The position numbers were made by a program, and so were the translations under genes. The notes beneath the pieces were generated by a model. The model searched no databases, had not been told where the DNA came from, and saw only the letters and a program-made list of their open reading frames with translations. DNA of 34,196 nt from Anaerolineae bacterium (GTDB lineage Bacteria > Chloroflexota > Anaerolineae > JAFGEY01): positions 1-34,196 of the forward strand of contig JAFGJF010000555.1 in the NCBI GenBank assembly GCA_016929205.1, written 5' to 3'. Below are positions 8,672-17,483 of this stretch, in pieces; position 1 is the stretch's first letter, and each line of letters starts with the position of its first letter.

Positions 8672-11245
8672 TCAAATGATTGTAAGTTCGGATCCGGCTG
8701 CCGTTTTATCGACGTGAATACGCACATTGAATGCATCTTTGAGTTCATCAATGTGCGTGATCGCCAGGATACAGCCAAAGTCGCTGCTGACGGCATTGAT
8801 GGCGTCGAGCAATCCATCGCGACCCTCATTATCCTGCGTGCCAAAACCTTCGTCGATGACCAACATTTCCAGTTGCGCACCTGCGCGCCGAGCCAGCAGT
8901 TTGCTCAGGGCAACACGAATGGCAAAGTTGATCCGGTAGCGCTCGCCGCCGGAAAATGTCTCGTAACTGCGCGTGCCCAGTTCATCCGAGATATAAATAT
9001 CCAGTGTCTCGGCGGCTTCCCCTTTTTTAGTTTCACGCTGGGTTTCAAAACGAACGTGCATACGGCCATGGGTCATTCGAGCTAACAAATGATTTGCTTC
9101 TTCTTCAATGTCGGGAATAGCCGTTTCGATCAACATAGCCTGGACGCCATTTTTGCCAAAGGCAAGTTGTAGCTCTTGGTAGATCGATTGCTGCTCGCGC
9201 AGCGCACGTTCTTGTTCCTGGCGCTTGAGGCGCTGTTTGCGCAGGTCGGCACAATATTCGATCTTGGTGCGTGCCGCGCCCAATTTGATATTGGCTTGTT
9301 GTTCTCGATCGTGAGCCGTTTCTAGCGTTTGGCGTGCCTGGAGCGCCTGGCGCTGCAGGTCCGGCAGTTGGGCGACAACCGGCACCAGTTCGCCGGCTTG
9401 TGCCTGATTGGTGGTTATTCGTTCGTCGATATCGATACGTTGTTGTTCGAGCTGGGCGATCGCCAGTTGAATGATGTCCATGCTCGTGCTGGCCTCTCGC
9501 AGGGTCTGCATCTTGTCCTGGTAAACGTGCAGGTTTGTGATCTGCTCTTTGATCTGCTGGTGAGCGGCAGCATCGTAGCCCAGTTTGCCCAGATCTTGTT
9601 CGACCTGCTGCAGTTTCGCCATGGTATCCTGCGCAAAGTCCTGGTTTTGTAGACGCATATCGATTGTTTGCATTGTCTCGCGCGCACCTGGCAAGGCATG
9701 ATACGCCGCGCGCGCTTCCTCGACGGTGTGGGCCAGTGCTGCTTCTTTGCGCTGCAAGGCTGCACGCCCGAGCAGCGCACGTTCGATCTCGCGCGAGCCA
9801 TCTTGGATAGATTTGATCTGTTGCCTGACCAGCTTGATCTGTTCGTTTCGGCTGCGATAGGCAGCCCGTTTACGTTCCAATTCTTGTTCCAAGGTCGTTA
9901 TCAATTGCGTGCAGCCATCCTCGCCCAGTGGTTGCCCACATAAAGGACAAGCCGCCTGTGTGTCTGCCGACGCCTGGCCGGCCTGGAGCAGTACAATCTT
10001 GTCCTTGATTTGTTCGGCATCAGTTTGAGCCTGTTTGTTTTCGGTCTGCAGCGTGGCGATCTCGGCAGTCAGGTTTTGCACGTCTAGGCGAATTTGTTCA
10101 CGCGTTTGCTCATCGTCGTCGAGTTGTTTCAATTCGACACGCGCGGCGTCCCATTCTGGTTCGCGGTCCAGGGCGCTGGCGGTTTGTTCGAGTTGATTCA
10201 CTTTTTCCGTCGCCGAGAGTTTGGCTTTTTCCAACTCGTGCCGTGCCTCGGTTATGGTTTGTTCCAGCGCACTGCGACGATCGCGCAACAATACCAATTC
10301 ACCCAGCTTGGCGTTCATCGCTTCATTTTGATTGATCGCCTGCTCGCACGCTGCAAAGCCTTGTTCGATCTCGTCTTTGTGCGTCAATGCGTCTTGCAGC
10401 ACATCACGTTTGGCCTGGTGAGCGGCCATCTCGACAGACAAGCGATCCCGTTCATTTTGCGCTTGATCAATACGCTGGTTCAGGTCGACTAGTTGCTGTT
10501 GTGCTGACTCTGTCTCCTGCAGTGCAATACGAATGCGCTCGTAGTCTTGCTCTGTGTTTATGCGTTCGTCGCGCAAGCGAACCAATTCGGCTTCCGCCGT
10601 GCGCACGGCGCTCTTGTATTCTGGTTCGCGATCCAACTCTTGATCGATTTGTTCTATGGCGGCAACGATCTGATCGGCGTGTGCTCTCGACGTTCGGGCC
10701 AACTCTTTGGCCGCCTGCTCGTATTGGGTATAGATGTCCAAACCCAGTACATTGCCCAGCACTCGTTTCCGTTCGCCTGGCCGTTTGATTGTAAACTCGT
10801 CAGCGCGGCCTTGGAGCAAGAATGCCGAATTGACGAATGTGTCATAGTCCATTCGTAACAGATCAATGATGGCCTTTTGGGTCTGGGTGATCGTTGGTTC
10901 GGTCAGTGGTCGAAAATGCTCCTTCTCGGCATCCCATCCCTGTAGTTCGAGCCCACTGTACCCTCGTTTACTCTTGCTGCGTTTGCGAATAACGCGATAG
11001 GCGAATTCGCCCAACTCGAACTCGAATTCGACCTCCATTTCGTCTTGACCGATGTGGATCAATTCATCGTCTCGGCGGGCCCCAACCCGAGAATAGCCCC
11101 ACAGCGACCACGTTATCGCATCGAGGATAGCTGATTTGCCATGTCCGTTATCGCCGGTCAGGCAAGCTAATTGAATGCCGCGCAATTCGAGCGATTGCTC
11201 GCGGTAACACATAAAATTGCGCATGTAGAGGTAAAGAGGGATCAT
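8672..11245 (-). CDS. sbcC: SbcC/Rad50-type exonuclease ATPase subunit
   Basis: An 857-residue SMC-like ATPase. The N-terminal head has Walker A GDNGHGKS (residues 31-38). Two long coiled coils flank a CPLC zinc-hook (Cys433, Cys436). The C-terminal head has the ABC signature FSGGERYR near 764-771 and Walker B MLVIDEGFG at 794-802 (Asp798-Glu799). It should form the Mre11-Rad50-like complex that opens blocked or hairpin DNA ends. The nuclease partner SbcD, normally adjacent, is not in this window. The start codon has only a distant AGGA upstream. The aldo/keto reductase gene starts 71 bases downstream with its own good ribosome site. Confidence 0.93.
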   Translation of the reverse strand: MIPLYLYMRNFMCYREQSLELRGIQLACLTGDNGHGKSAILDAITWSLWGYSRVGARRDDELIHIGQDEMEVEFEFELGEFAYRVIRKRSKSKRGYSGLELQGWDAEKEHFRPLTEPTITQTQKAIIDLLRMDYDTFVNSAFLLQGRADEFTIKRPGERKRVLGNVLGLDIYTQYEQAAKELARTSRAHADQIVAAIEQIDQELDREPEYKSAVRTAEAELVRLRDERINTEQDYERIRIALQETESAQQQLVDLNQRIDQAQNERDRLSVEMAAHQAKRDVLQDALTHKDEIEQGFAACEQAINQNEAMNAKLGELVLLRDRRSALEQTITEARHELEKAKLSATEKVNQLEQTASALDREPEWDAARVELKQLDDDEQTREQIRLDVQNLTAEIATLQTENKQAQTDAEQIKDKIVLLQAGQASADTQAACPLCGQPLGEDGCTQLITTLEQELERKRAAYRSRNEQIKLVRQQIKSIQDGSREIERALLGRAALQRKEAALAHTVEEARAAYHALPGARETMQTIDMRLQNQDFAQDTMAKLQQVEQDLGKLGYDAAAHQQIKEQITNLHVYQDKMQTLREASTSMDIIQLAIAQLEQQRIDIDERITTNQAQAGELVPVVAQLPDLQRQALQARQTLETAHDREQQANIKLGAARTKIEYCADLRKQRLKRQEQERALREQQSIYQELQLAFGKNGVQAMLIETAIPDIEEEANHLLARMTHGRMHVRFETQRETKKGEAAETLDIYISDELGTRSYETFSGGERYRINFAIRVALSKLLARRAGAQLEMLVIDEGFGTQDNEGRDGLLDAINAVSSDFGCILAITHIDELKDAFNVRIHVDKTAAGSELTII

Positions 11246-11284
11246 GAACGTCTGGTCCTACTCGAACTTAAGGGTATTTGTCAT

Positions 11285-11322
11285 AGCACCAAGATAGACT
11301 GCCGAGTTGATGGATTGGTGCT
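11285..11322 (-). other. Inverted repeat between the sensor kinase and sbcC genes
   Basis: AGCACCAA (11285-11292) and TTGGTGCT (11315-11322) form a perfect 8-bp stem around a 22-base loop in the 91-base gap between the two genes. There is no T-run on the minus strand after it. It could be a weak terminator, a processing site or an operator. Confidence 0.3.
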
Positions 11323-11336
11323 GGACTGATCGACTC

Positions 11337-14300
11337 TTAATTTGCTTTGGCCACATCTTGCTGCGCTGCGGCGTGATCTTGCGAGGCGAGATGATCCTGC
11401 CAAGAGATCAACGGGATGGATAGGAAAAAGGTGCTGCCTTCGCCCAGTTTGCTTTCTACCCAGACTCGGCCATTGTGCCGTTCGGCGATCGATTTGACGA
11501 TGGCCAATCCCAGGCCCGTGCCTTTGATGTGCACCGTGTCGCGACGTTTGACACGGTAGAATTTTTCAAAGAGACGGGCCTGATTTTCGGCAGCAATGCC
11601 GATACCAGTATCGCGCACAAGAACAACCAAAGCGTCGTTATTTACCTGTAATTGAACGTTTACCTCGCCGGGGCCCGGCGTGTACTTGATGGCATTGTCG
11701 ACCAAGTTTTTGATCGCCTGGCGAATGAGCGTGTTGTCAGCTACCGTGGGAGGAATGTTGGAGGGCAGAGACGCATTCAGTTTGAGTTTATGCTCTACCG
11801 CCCGCGCTCCCAGGTCGTCGACGACGGCTTGTACGACACCCGGCAGCCAGCACCGTTCGAGCTCGACACCTATGCCGGCCTCGATTTTGCCAATGTCCAG
11901 CAGGTCATCGATCAGGGAGGTCATTTGCTCGATGCCGTTAACGATTTTATCGATAAAGCCGAGCTGCTTTTCATCCAGGTCTCCGACCATCGGAATCATT
12001 GTCGTATATCCACGCATATAGGTCAATGGCGAGCGCAAATCGTGAGACACGGTGTTGACAAAATCGGACTTCATCTGATCGAGTTCTTTGAGATAAGTGA
12101 TGTCGCGCAGGGTTAGAACGCGCCCGCCCCCGGCAAGCGACGAGACGCTGGCTGAAAACGTGCGCCTGTCCGGCGCGTGGATCTCGTCGGTCAGCGCACT
12201 CTCGGTATCCATCGTTCGGGTCAAGAGCGAGAGCAGAGAGGGATCGTCGATCGCGTCTTGAGCAGGCACGCCTATCACCTCGTGATCGATGATACCAAAG
12301 GTTCTCCTAGCTGCCGGATTGGACAACAAGATGCGACCTTGGGCGTCGACGACGATCACCACGTCGTTTGTGCTGTTCAAAATCGCCTTCAAGCGTCCTC
12401 GTTCTTCCTGAACATCTTCAAACAACTGCGCGTTCGCCGCGACAACGGCGGCCTGCCCGGCCAAAGTGTATAAAAATCGCAGATCGGACTCCTCAAAGTG
12501 TCGCGCATGATCAAAAGCTACCCACAAAACACCGGTGACGCGCTCTTGCAAGCGCAGAGGCAGCCCAATTGCCGCTCGAATGCCGGCGTGCAATAGCTCT
12601 TGGAGTGAGACATTGCTGGAACGCGCTATTTCCTGGATAACAAGTTCCCGATTTCGTTTGACAACGACGTCGAGCGCCAAATCGAGACGCGCCATTGCTT
12701 TTTGAACGTTCGGCAAGCCAGAACCAATTGCTTTTTCAAAGATCCCGCGCTCGTTGATCAAGACAATGCGCGCAGCTTTTCCTCCGGTTGCCTGGACAGC
12801 ACCATTGAGAATCGGTGTCAAAGATGGTTCCAGTTCCATACTGATCGACACCTGGCGGCTGATTTCCAGGATGAGTCTTAATTCTTCCATTCGCTCGCTG
12901 AGCCGCTGGCGCATTTGTTCAAAAGAACGGCCCAATTGCCCGACCTCATCTTCGCCAGCAACATCGATCGAGATATCCAGGTGGTCATCGGCTATTTGTC
13001 TGGCGGCCTGGGACAATGTCTGCAACGGGCGGGTCAGGCGCGCAGTGAAAACAGGGATGCTGATTGACGCCGCAACGCCAACGATGAGAAAGAGAATCAG
13101 CAAGGGAGACGAGGTGTTGGTTGCCTGGGCAAGCACGTTTTCATAGGGACGGATGACGACAATTCGCCACAAGACGCCCTCGGTATCCAATATGTAAACC
13201 AGTTGCCGGGTTCCCTCTTGGCCGTTTCTGTCTTCATAAGCTATCGCCAAGGGGTCCGGCACGTCGTGGTTAATCATCGATTCAGGGTTGGGCTCCCACG
13301 TTTCCAGGATTTGCGTGATGTCCGGGTGAGCGACGATCTGATTTCGTTCATCGATCAAAAACCCGATACCTCGGTTTGTTTCAGACTCGCCCGGCGGCTG
13401 CAGGTTATTGATCATGCTCTTTAATTGGTAGTTGTCTTTGATGTGTACCCGCCCAATCAATGCCCCCTTGATCTCTTGAGGTACGAGTGCGCTCTTGACT
13501 GGCACCAGGAAAGAGATGATGGGTTCGTTGAGCATATCCCTATGGACGGAGCTGATCTGGGTTGATCCGTCTCTTAGTGTCAATTCGAGCAGGCGGCGTT
13601 CCCGGTCGGTCAGGTCATACCGTCCTTTTGGAGTGGGGACGACGTTGCGTGGGATCTGGTCGACATCATCTTTGTCGATGAGCGCGATTTGGTTGAAAAA
13701 AGGCATGGTTTGCATACCCCGTTTCAGTCCCGCTTCGCGGACTGTATAGTCAGGATCTTGCAAATCATCATCGAGGGCAATGCCACTAAGCAGAGATTGG
13801 CCGGTCCACGTGAAAAATGGCAGTTCGATGGAGACGTTTTTAGCCACATGAGCGACTTGAGCGATGGCTTGATCGGTTGCGATCCTCAGTGCCTGAGCCA
13901 TCATCGCATAGAGGACAATGACCAGGGTCAGGGTTGCTACGGGCAAGAAAACGAACAAAAAGCGCAGGCTGATACTGCGTCCATATGGAGGCGTGCGGGT
14001 AGGGGTGTGAACGGCGCACAGTTGTGGAAAAATGGCATATAAAATCTGCAGAATGCCGCCAGCAACAACGGACTTGATCAGAACAACGGGCAAGTTGGCG
14101 ACAACCACGGTAACGCTGTTGTTGATCGCCGAAAGCATGGATAGGTTTTGTTCGGTGTAGACATAGATCGAAAAGATACCGAGCATCCAGGTCGTCAAGC
14201 CCGCCCAGGGAACGGCGACGAGCGGTTGGCGCAAGAATTGCCCCAGCTTGCCCTCATAGTCCTGGTAGAGCAGTAAGGAAGTCAGCAACCCAAAGGTGCC

Positions 14301-14723
14301 AATCTCAAAAATGTGAAGCAGGCGGCTGGTGTCGTATGCGCCGCTGACCCATCCGCTGGCCAATCCGACCAGGATCGCCCCACCTGCACCGAGCTGGGAT
14401 GCGGCGATAGCAATCGGCACAAAGGCAAATAGGGCAAGCATTTCTCGTCCAGGAGCCAAGCCCCTCGACAACTTGTCGGCAGGCCATTCGAGGGCGAATG
14501 CGTTGGCGAGCAGGATCCCAAGCACAAACCAGGCAATCAACCATAATACCTTGTGGGTCCAGGTTCCCTGGAATTCCTGGCGACGGCGGTAATAGCTGAC
14601 GACGATACGCGCGAGGAGGCCCACGTACAACAGGCTGTAAATGGCCAACAAAAAAAAGCCCAAGCGGCGTTGTGGCCATTCAAAGTATACCATTCCCCAT
14701 TCGCCCAGCCATTGAAATCGCAT
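11337..14723 (-). CDS. Membrane sensor histidine kinase (sensor-HAMP-GAF-PAS-HisKA-HATPase)
   Basis: An 1128-residue orphan sensor kinase. About seven hydrophobic segments occupy residues 1-260, followed by another membrane segment near 265-285. A ~250-residue extracytoplasmic Cache-like domain comes next, then a membrane helix, a HAMP domain (FTARLTRPL, near 560-610), a GAF domain, a PAS domain beginning ILNSTNDVVIVVD, and the kinase core. His894 in SHDLRSP is the expected phosphorylation site. The ATPase has the N-box KNLVDNAIKY (Asn1010), DTGIGI at 1038-1043 and KGTGLGLAIV at 1067-1076. No response regulator gene is adjacent. GAGGAG lies 17 bases before the ATG, farther than usual. A convincing promoter lies upstream at 14824-14852. 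The signal sensed is unknown. Confidence 0.92.
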   Translation of the reverse strand: MRFQWLGEWGMVYFEWPQRRLGFFLLAIYSLLYVGLLARIVVSYYRRRQEFQGTWTHKVLWLIAWFVLGILLANAFALEWPADKLSRGLAPGREMLALFAFVPIAIAASQLGAGGAILVGLASGWVSGAYDTSRLLHIFEIGTFGLLTSLLLYQDYEGKLGQFLRQPLVAVPWAGLTTWMLGIFSIYVYTEQNLSMLSAINNSVTVVVANLPVVLIKSVVAGGILQILYAIFPQLCAVHTPTRTPPYGRSISLRFLFVFLPVATLTLVIVLYAMMAQALRIATDQAIAQVAHVAKNVSIELPFFTWTGQSLLSGIALDDDLQDPDYTVREAGLKRGMQTMPFFNQIALIDKDDVDQIPRNVVPTPKGRYDLTDRERRLLELTLRDGSTQISSVHRDMLNEPIISFLVPVKSALVPQEIKGALIGRVHIKDNYQLKSMINNLQPPGESETNRGIGFLIDERNQIVAHPDITQILETWEPNPESMINHDVPDPLAIAYEDRNGQEGTRQLVYILDTEGVLWRIVVIRPYENVLAQATNTSSPLLILFLIVGVAASISIPVFTARLTRPLQTLSQAARQIADDHLDISIDVAGEDEVGQLGRSFEQMRQRLSERMEELRLILEISRQVSISMELEPSLTPILNGAVQATGGKAARIVLINERGIFEKAIGSGLPNVQKAMARLDLALDVVVKRNRELVIQEIARSSNVSLQELLHAGIRAAIGLPLRLQERVTGVLWVAFDHARHFEESDLRFLYTLAGQAAVVAANAQLFEDVQEERGRLKAILNSTNDVVIVVDAQGRILLSNPAARRTFGIIDHEVIGVPAQDAIDDPSLLSLLTRTMDTESALTDEIHAPDRRTFSASVSSLAGGGRVLTLRDITYLKELDQMKSDFVNTVSHDLRSPLTYMRGYTTMIPMVGDLDEKQLGFIDKIVNGIEQMTSLIDDLLDIGKIEAGIGVELERCWLPGVVQAVVDDLGARAVEHKLKLNASLPSNIPPTVADNTLIRQAIKNLVDNAIKYTPGPGEVNVQLQVNNDALVVLVRDTGIGIAAENQARLFEKFYRVKRRDTVHIKGTGLGLAIVKSIAERHNGRVWVESKLGEGSTFFLSIPLISWQDHLASQDHAAAQQDVAKAN

Positions 14724-14769
14724 GCTTGTTCGACCAACGTCTCCTCAAAACAGCCTTAAGCGGCATGCT

Positions 14770-14811
14770 CTTGGCGATAGTTTATGCAACGGTTATGCAG
14801 AATTCGCCAAG
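14770..14811 (-). promoter_or_regulatory. Stem-loop with direct repeat in the sensor-kinase leader
   Basis: CTTGGCGA (14770-14777) pairs with TCGCCAAG (14804-14811), a perfect 8-bp stem. The loop contains two copies of TTATGCA (14782-14788 and 14793-14799), 11 bases apart, one turn of the helix. It lies downstream of the predicted minus-strand start point near 14817, so it would be in the kinase mRNA leader; as DNA it could bind a regulator. This is an inference from sequence symmetry only. Confidence 0.4.
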
Positions 14812-14823
14812 AAACCTAGTCTC

Positions 14824-14852
14824 AGTATACACGCAAACAAAAGGAGCGTCAA
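14824..14852 (-). promoter_or_regulatory. Sigma-70-type promoter for the sensor kinase gene
   Basis: Read on the minus strand: TTGACG (14852-14847), a 17-base spacer, then TATACT (14829-14824). Each hexamer has one mismatch to the consensus. The start point would be near 14817, giving a leader of about 94 bases before the ATG at 14723. Confidence 0.6.
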
Positions 14853-14887
14853 GGATGGACACGGCATCCATGTTTGCCTTTGGTTGG

Positions 14888-14916
14888 TGGACAAATCGTT
14901 TGCTCTGGTGTAAAAT
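14888..14916 (+). promoter_or_regulatory. Sigma-70-type promoter for manA
   Basis: TGGACA (14888-14893), a 17-base spacer and TAAAAT (14911-14916), each one mismatch from consensus. The predicted start point near 14923 gives a short leader with GGAGGA (14935-14940), six bases before the manA ATG. It is back to back with the sensor-kinase promoter. Confidence 0.6.
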
Positions 14917-14946
14917 GGCGACATTCTCGATCCTGGAGGAAAATAA

Positions 14947-15954
14947 ATGGCAGAATATGAGATCTATCCTTTGACCTTCGAACCCGTTTTTCGTGACTAT
15001 ATCTGGGGAGGGCGCAACCTGGAGACCCGCTTTGGGCGCACATTGCCCCCGGGCATTGTCGCCGAGAGTTGGGATATTTCTGGACACCCGTCCTCTTCGA
15101 CCAAGGTCGATCGTGGTCCACTGGCAGGGCTGACGCTGCCCGAGGTGCAGGCGCGTTTAAATGAAGCGCTCGTCGGCACGCGCTCGCGATGGGCAACCGA
15201 TCGAAATAAATTCCCGCTGCTGATCAAGCTGCTCGACGCCAACCGTGCCTTGTCGGTGCAGGTTCATCCACCGGATAACTATGCACTCGAGCACGAAAAT
15301 GGCGAGTTGGGTAAAACCGAGATGTGGTACGTACTCTATGCCAAACCGGATGCACAATTGGTCTATGGTCTATCAAAAAAGACAACGGCTGCGGCGTTTC
15401 GCACGGCGCTGCAAGAGGGTACGTTGGCCGAGCTGTTGCACTATTTGCCGATTCAGCAAGGCGATGCGATTTACATCCCGACCGGGACGATACACGCCTT
15501 GCTCGAAGGCGCCGTTGTGGCCGAGATTCAACAGAATTCGGATACGACCTATCGCGTTTATGACTGGGGGCGTCTTGGCGCGGACGGCAAACCTCGCCCA
15601 CTACACATCGATAAGGCGCTGGACGTGATTAATTTTGACATGATCCGTCCCAAGGCGTACGAGCCGGTGGTCGTCCAGGACAGCGGCGGTGTATGCAGGG
15701 CCGAGATCAGCCGCTGCCCGTATTTTTGCGTGGAAAAGGTCGATCTGGACGTTTGGACAACCTACCAAGGGTGCTGTGATGGGAGCACGTTCGAAATCTG
15801 GGGATGCGTATCGGGGCAGGTCCAAGTACGTTGGACGGGCGAGCCGGTGAGTTTGCCCGCGGTTCGTTTTGCATTGTTGCCGGCGGCACTGTGCGAATTC
15901 TCGATCTATGCGGAACGGCCAGCGACGCTGCTGCGCGCCTTCGCTCCTGAATAG
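14947..15954 (+). CDS. manA: Mannose-6-phosphate isomerase, class I
   Basis: A 335-residue zinc enzyme that interconverts mannose 6-phosphate and fructose 6-phosphate, linking mannose use to glycolysis and supplying mannose for glycan synthesis. The four zinc ligands are visible: Gln105 and His107 in SVQVHPPD, Glu125 in GKTEMWYV and His183 in PTGTIHAL. Further family motifs are IWGG at 19-22, AESWDISGH at 39-47 and the late EIQQNSDTTYRVYDWGR segment. The length fits the short Bacillus-type ManA rather than the 390-residue E. coli form. The ATG has an ideal GGAGGA site. It is monocistronic between two minus-strand genes; no clear terminator is seen in the 76 bases after the stop. Confidence 0.95.
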   Translation: MAEYEIYPLTFEPVFRDYIWGGRNLETRFGRTLPPGIVAESWDISGHPSSSTKVDRGPLAGLTLPEVQARLNEALVGTRSRWATDRNKFPLLIKLLDANRALSVQVHPPDNYALEHENGELGKTEMWYVLYAKPDAQLVYGLSKKTTAAAFRTALQEGTLAELLHYLPIQQGDAIYIPTGTIHALLEGAVVAEIQQNSDTTYRVYDWGRLGADGKPRPLHIDKALDVINFDMIRPKAYEPVVVQDSGGVCRAEISRCPYFCVEKVDLDVWTTYQGCCDGSTFEIWGCVSGQVQVRWTGEPVSLPAVRFALLPAALCEFSIYAERPATLLRAFAPE

Positions 15955-16030
15955 GAGCGCTTCTGATTTGGCTTGCCAGCTCCCAGTTCGGAATGGAAAT
16001 TTCGCGCTCGATTAAAAGCCAGAATGGTTA

Positions 16031-17410
16031 TTATACCGTCACTGTCTTCCACCTGCCACGCAGGTAGAGGAAACACATAATCAGCGCCCGCATACTCCAA
16101 TCGACCGCAGTTGCCAGCCAAACCCCCTTTAGTCCCCCGTTCAAAACCAGCGCAAAGAGATAGGTGATCGGCACGCGGAATAGGAATGTGCCGACCATTG
16201 TGACGATCATAGGCGTGCGCGTATCGCCTGCTCCCCGCAAACAGCCGCCCAGGATCATCAACGAACCGAGACCGAACAATTCTAGCGCCGAGATGCGAAT
16301 TACCGTAGTGGCCATCGCCATCAGAATGGGATTCTGAACACCAAAGAGGCGCACGATGCCTGGCCCAAAGACGATCATGACGAACCCAAAAAAGGCCATC
16401 GCCCCATTGCCCATCACCAACGCGCTGCGGATACCTTGCTCAGCCACATCTTGTCTTTTGGCTCCCAGCGACTGCCCGACAAAAGCGGCGATGGATGTTG
16501 CCAACCCCCAACCGGGCATGTAGGCGATCGATTCAACGCGCAATGCAATCTGGTGTGCGGCGAGAGCGATCGTGCCCAGGGTCGAGAGAATGCGCGTAAA
16601 GAGAATAAAACCCAGCCGTGAGATGAGCGTCTCGCCGATGTTGGGCAGTGAAATGCGCAACATACGCCAGAGCAGACGCCAATCCCAGTGGCGAACGTGT
16701 GCAAAGCCAAGGTTGATTTGCCCCTTGGCGGCAAAGAGAACGCTGAGGGAGATCGCACCACCCAGGGTGCGCGCCAGGCTCGTCGCTATGGCCACACCAG
16801 CCAGTCCCATACGAGGGATCGGCCCAAGGCCAAAAATCAGGACAATGCTGACCAGCACGTTCACGGTATTCATCAGCCCGGTGATGATCATCGGCTTTTG
16901 CGTGTCGCCGGTAGCACGCATAATACTATTCGATATCGTCAGCAAAAAGCTGATCGGCGACGTCGCCAGGATGATGCGCACGTATAACGCGCCGCGTAGG
17001 GCGACGTCCGGTTCGCCACCCATGATGTGTTGCAGAAAAAAGCGGGCAATGGGAATCAGGATCGCCATCAAGATCAGGGCGACGATAACGCTAAGCGACA
17101 GCGACTGCCCGGCTACAGCGCGTGCATAGTCAAAGTCTTTTTCTCCCCAAAAGCGAGCGACCATAGCCGACACGCTGACCGAGATGGCTTGAAAGATGCC
17201 ATCGGCAGCCCACATCAGCGTGCCACTGAGACCTACCGCAGCCAGGGCAACCGGGTCATTCATCCAACCGATCAGGATGGTGTCGCTCAGGTAAACGAGT
17301 GTGGTTAGCAGGCTTTCGGCAATTGCTGGGGCAGCCAGTTTGAGGATGGTACGGTTCAGGTGTTCGACCTGGAGATCAATGGTTTTAGGTTGGTCAAGGG
17401 CTACGGCCAT
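16031..17410 (-). CDS. MATE family efflux transporter
   Basis: A 459-residue inner-membrane protein with about 12 hydrophobic segments and the two-fold pattern of the MATE family. Recognisable segments include the N-terminal LAAPAIAESLLTTLVYLSDT, the GDTQKPM and GDTRTPM motifs of the two halves, and RVPITYLFAL near the end. It probably exports cationic compounds or drugs in exchange for sodium ions or protons; the substrate is not predictable. The ATG has TAGGAG six bases upstream. That ribosome site lies directly after a strong terminator-like hairpin at the end of uxaC, so MATE expression depends on read-through, on attenuation, or on a promoter inside uxaC. Confidence 0.93.
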   Translation of the reverse strand: MAVALDQPKTIDLQVEHLNRTILKLAAPAIAESLLTTLVYLSDTILIGWMNDPVALAAVGLSGTLMWAADGIFQAISVSVSAMVARFWGEKDFDYARAVAGQSLSLSVIVALILMAILIPIARFFLQHIMGGEPDVALRGALYVRIILATSPISFLLTISNSIMRATGDTQKPMIITGLMNTVNVLVSIVLIFGLGPIPRMGLAGVAIATSLARTLGGAISLSVLFAAKGQINLGFAHVRHWDWRLLWRMLRISLPNIGETLISRLGFILFTRILSTLGTIALAAHQIALRVESIAYMPGWGLATSIAAFVGQSLGAKRQDVAEQGIRSALVMGNGAMAFFGFVMIVFGPGIVRLFGVQNPILMAMATTVIRISALELFGLGSLMILGGCLRGAGDTRTPMIVTMVGTFLFRVPITYLFALVLNGGLKGVWLATAVDWSMRALIMCFLYLRGRWKTVTV

Positions 17411-17424
17411 GCGGGGCTCCTAAC

Positions 17425-17471
17425 AAAAAAACACGGAACACGCAGGCCAAAACATGGTGCGTGTTCCGTGT
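17425..17471 (-). terminator. Strong terminator hairpin between uxaC and the MATE gene
   Basis: On the minus strand a perfect 14-bp stem (17471-17458 with 17444-17431) around a 13-base loop is followed by seven T residues ending at 17425. It starts 13 bases after the uxaC stop, and the T-run ends seven bases or less before the ribosome site of the MATE gene. It is either the uxaC terminator or an attenuator for the transporter. Confidence 0.88.
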
Positions 17472-17483
17472 CGTCAAGTTCGT

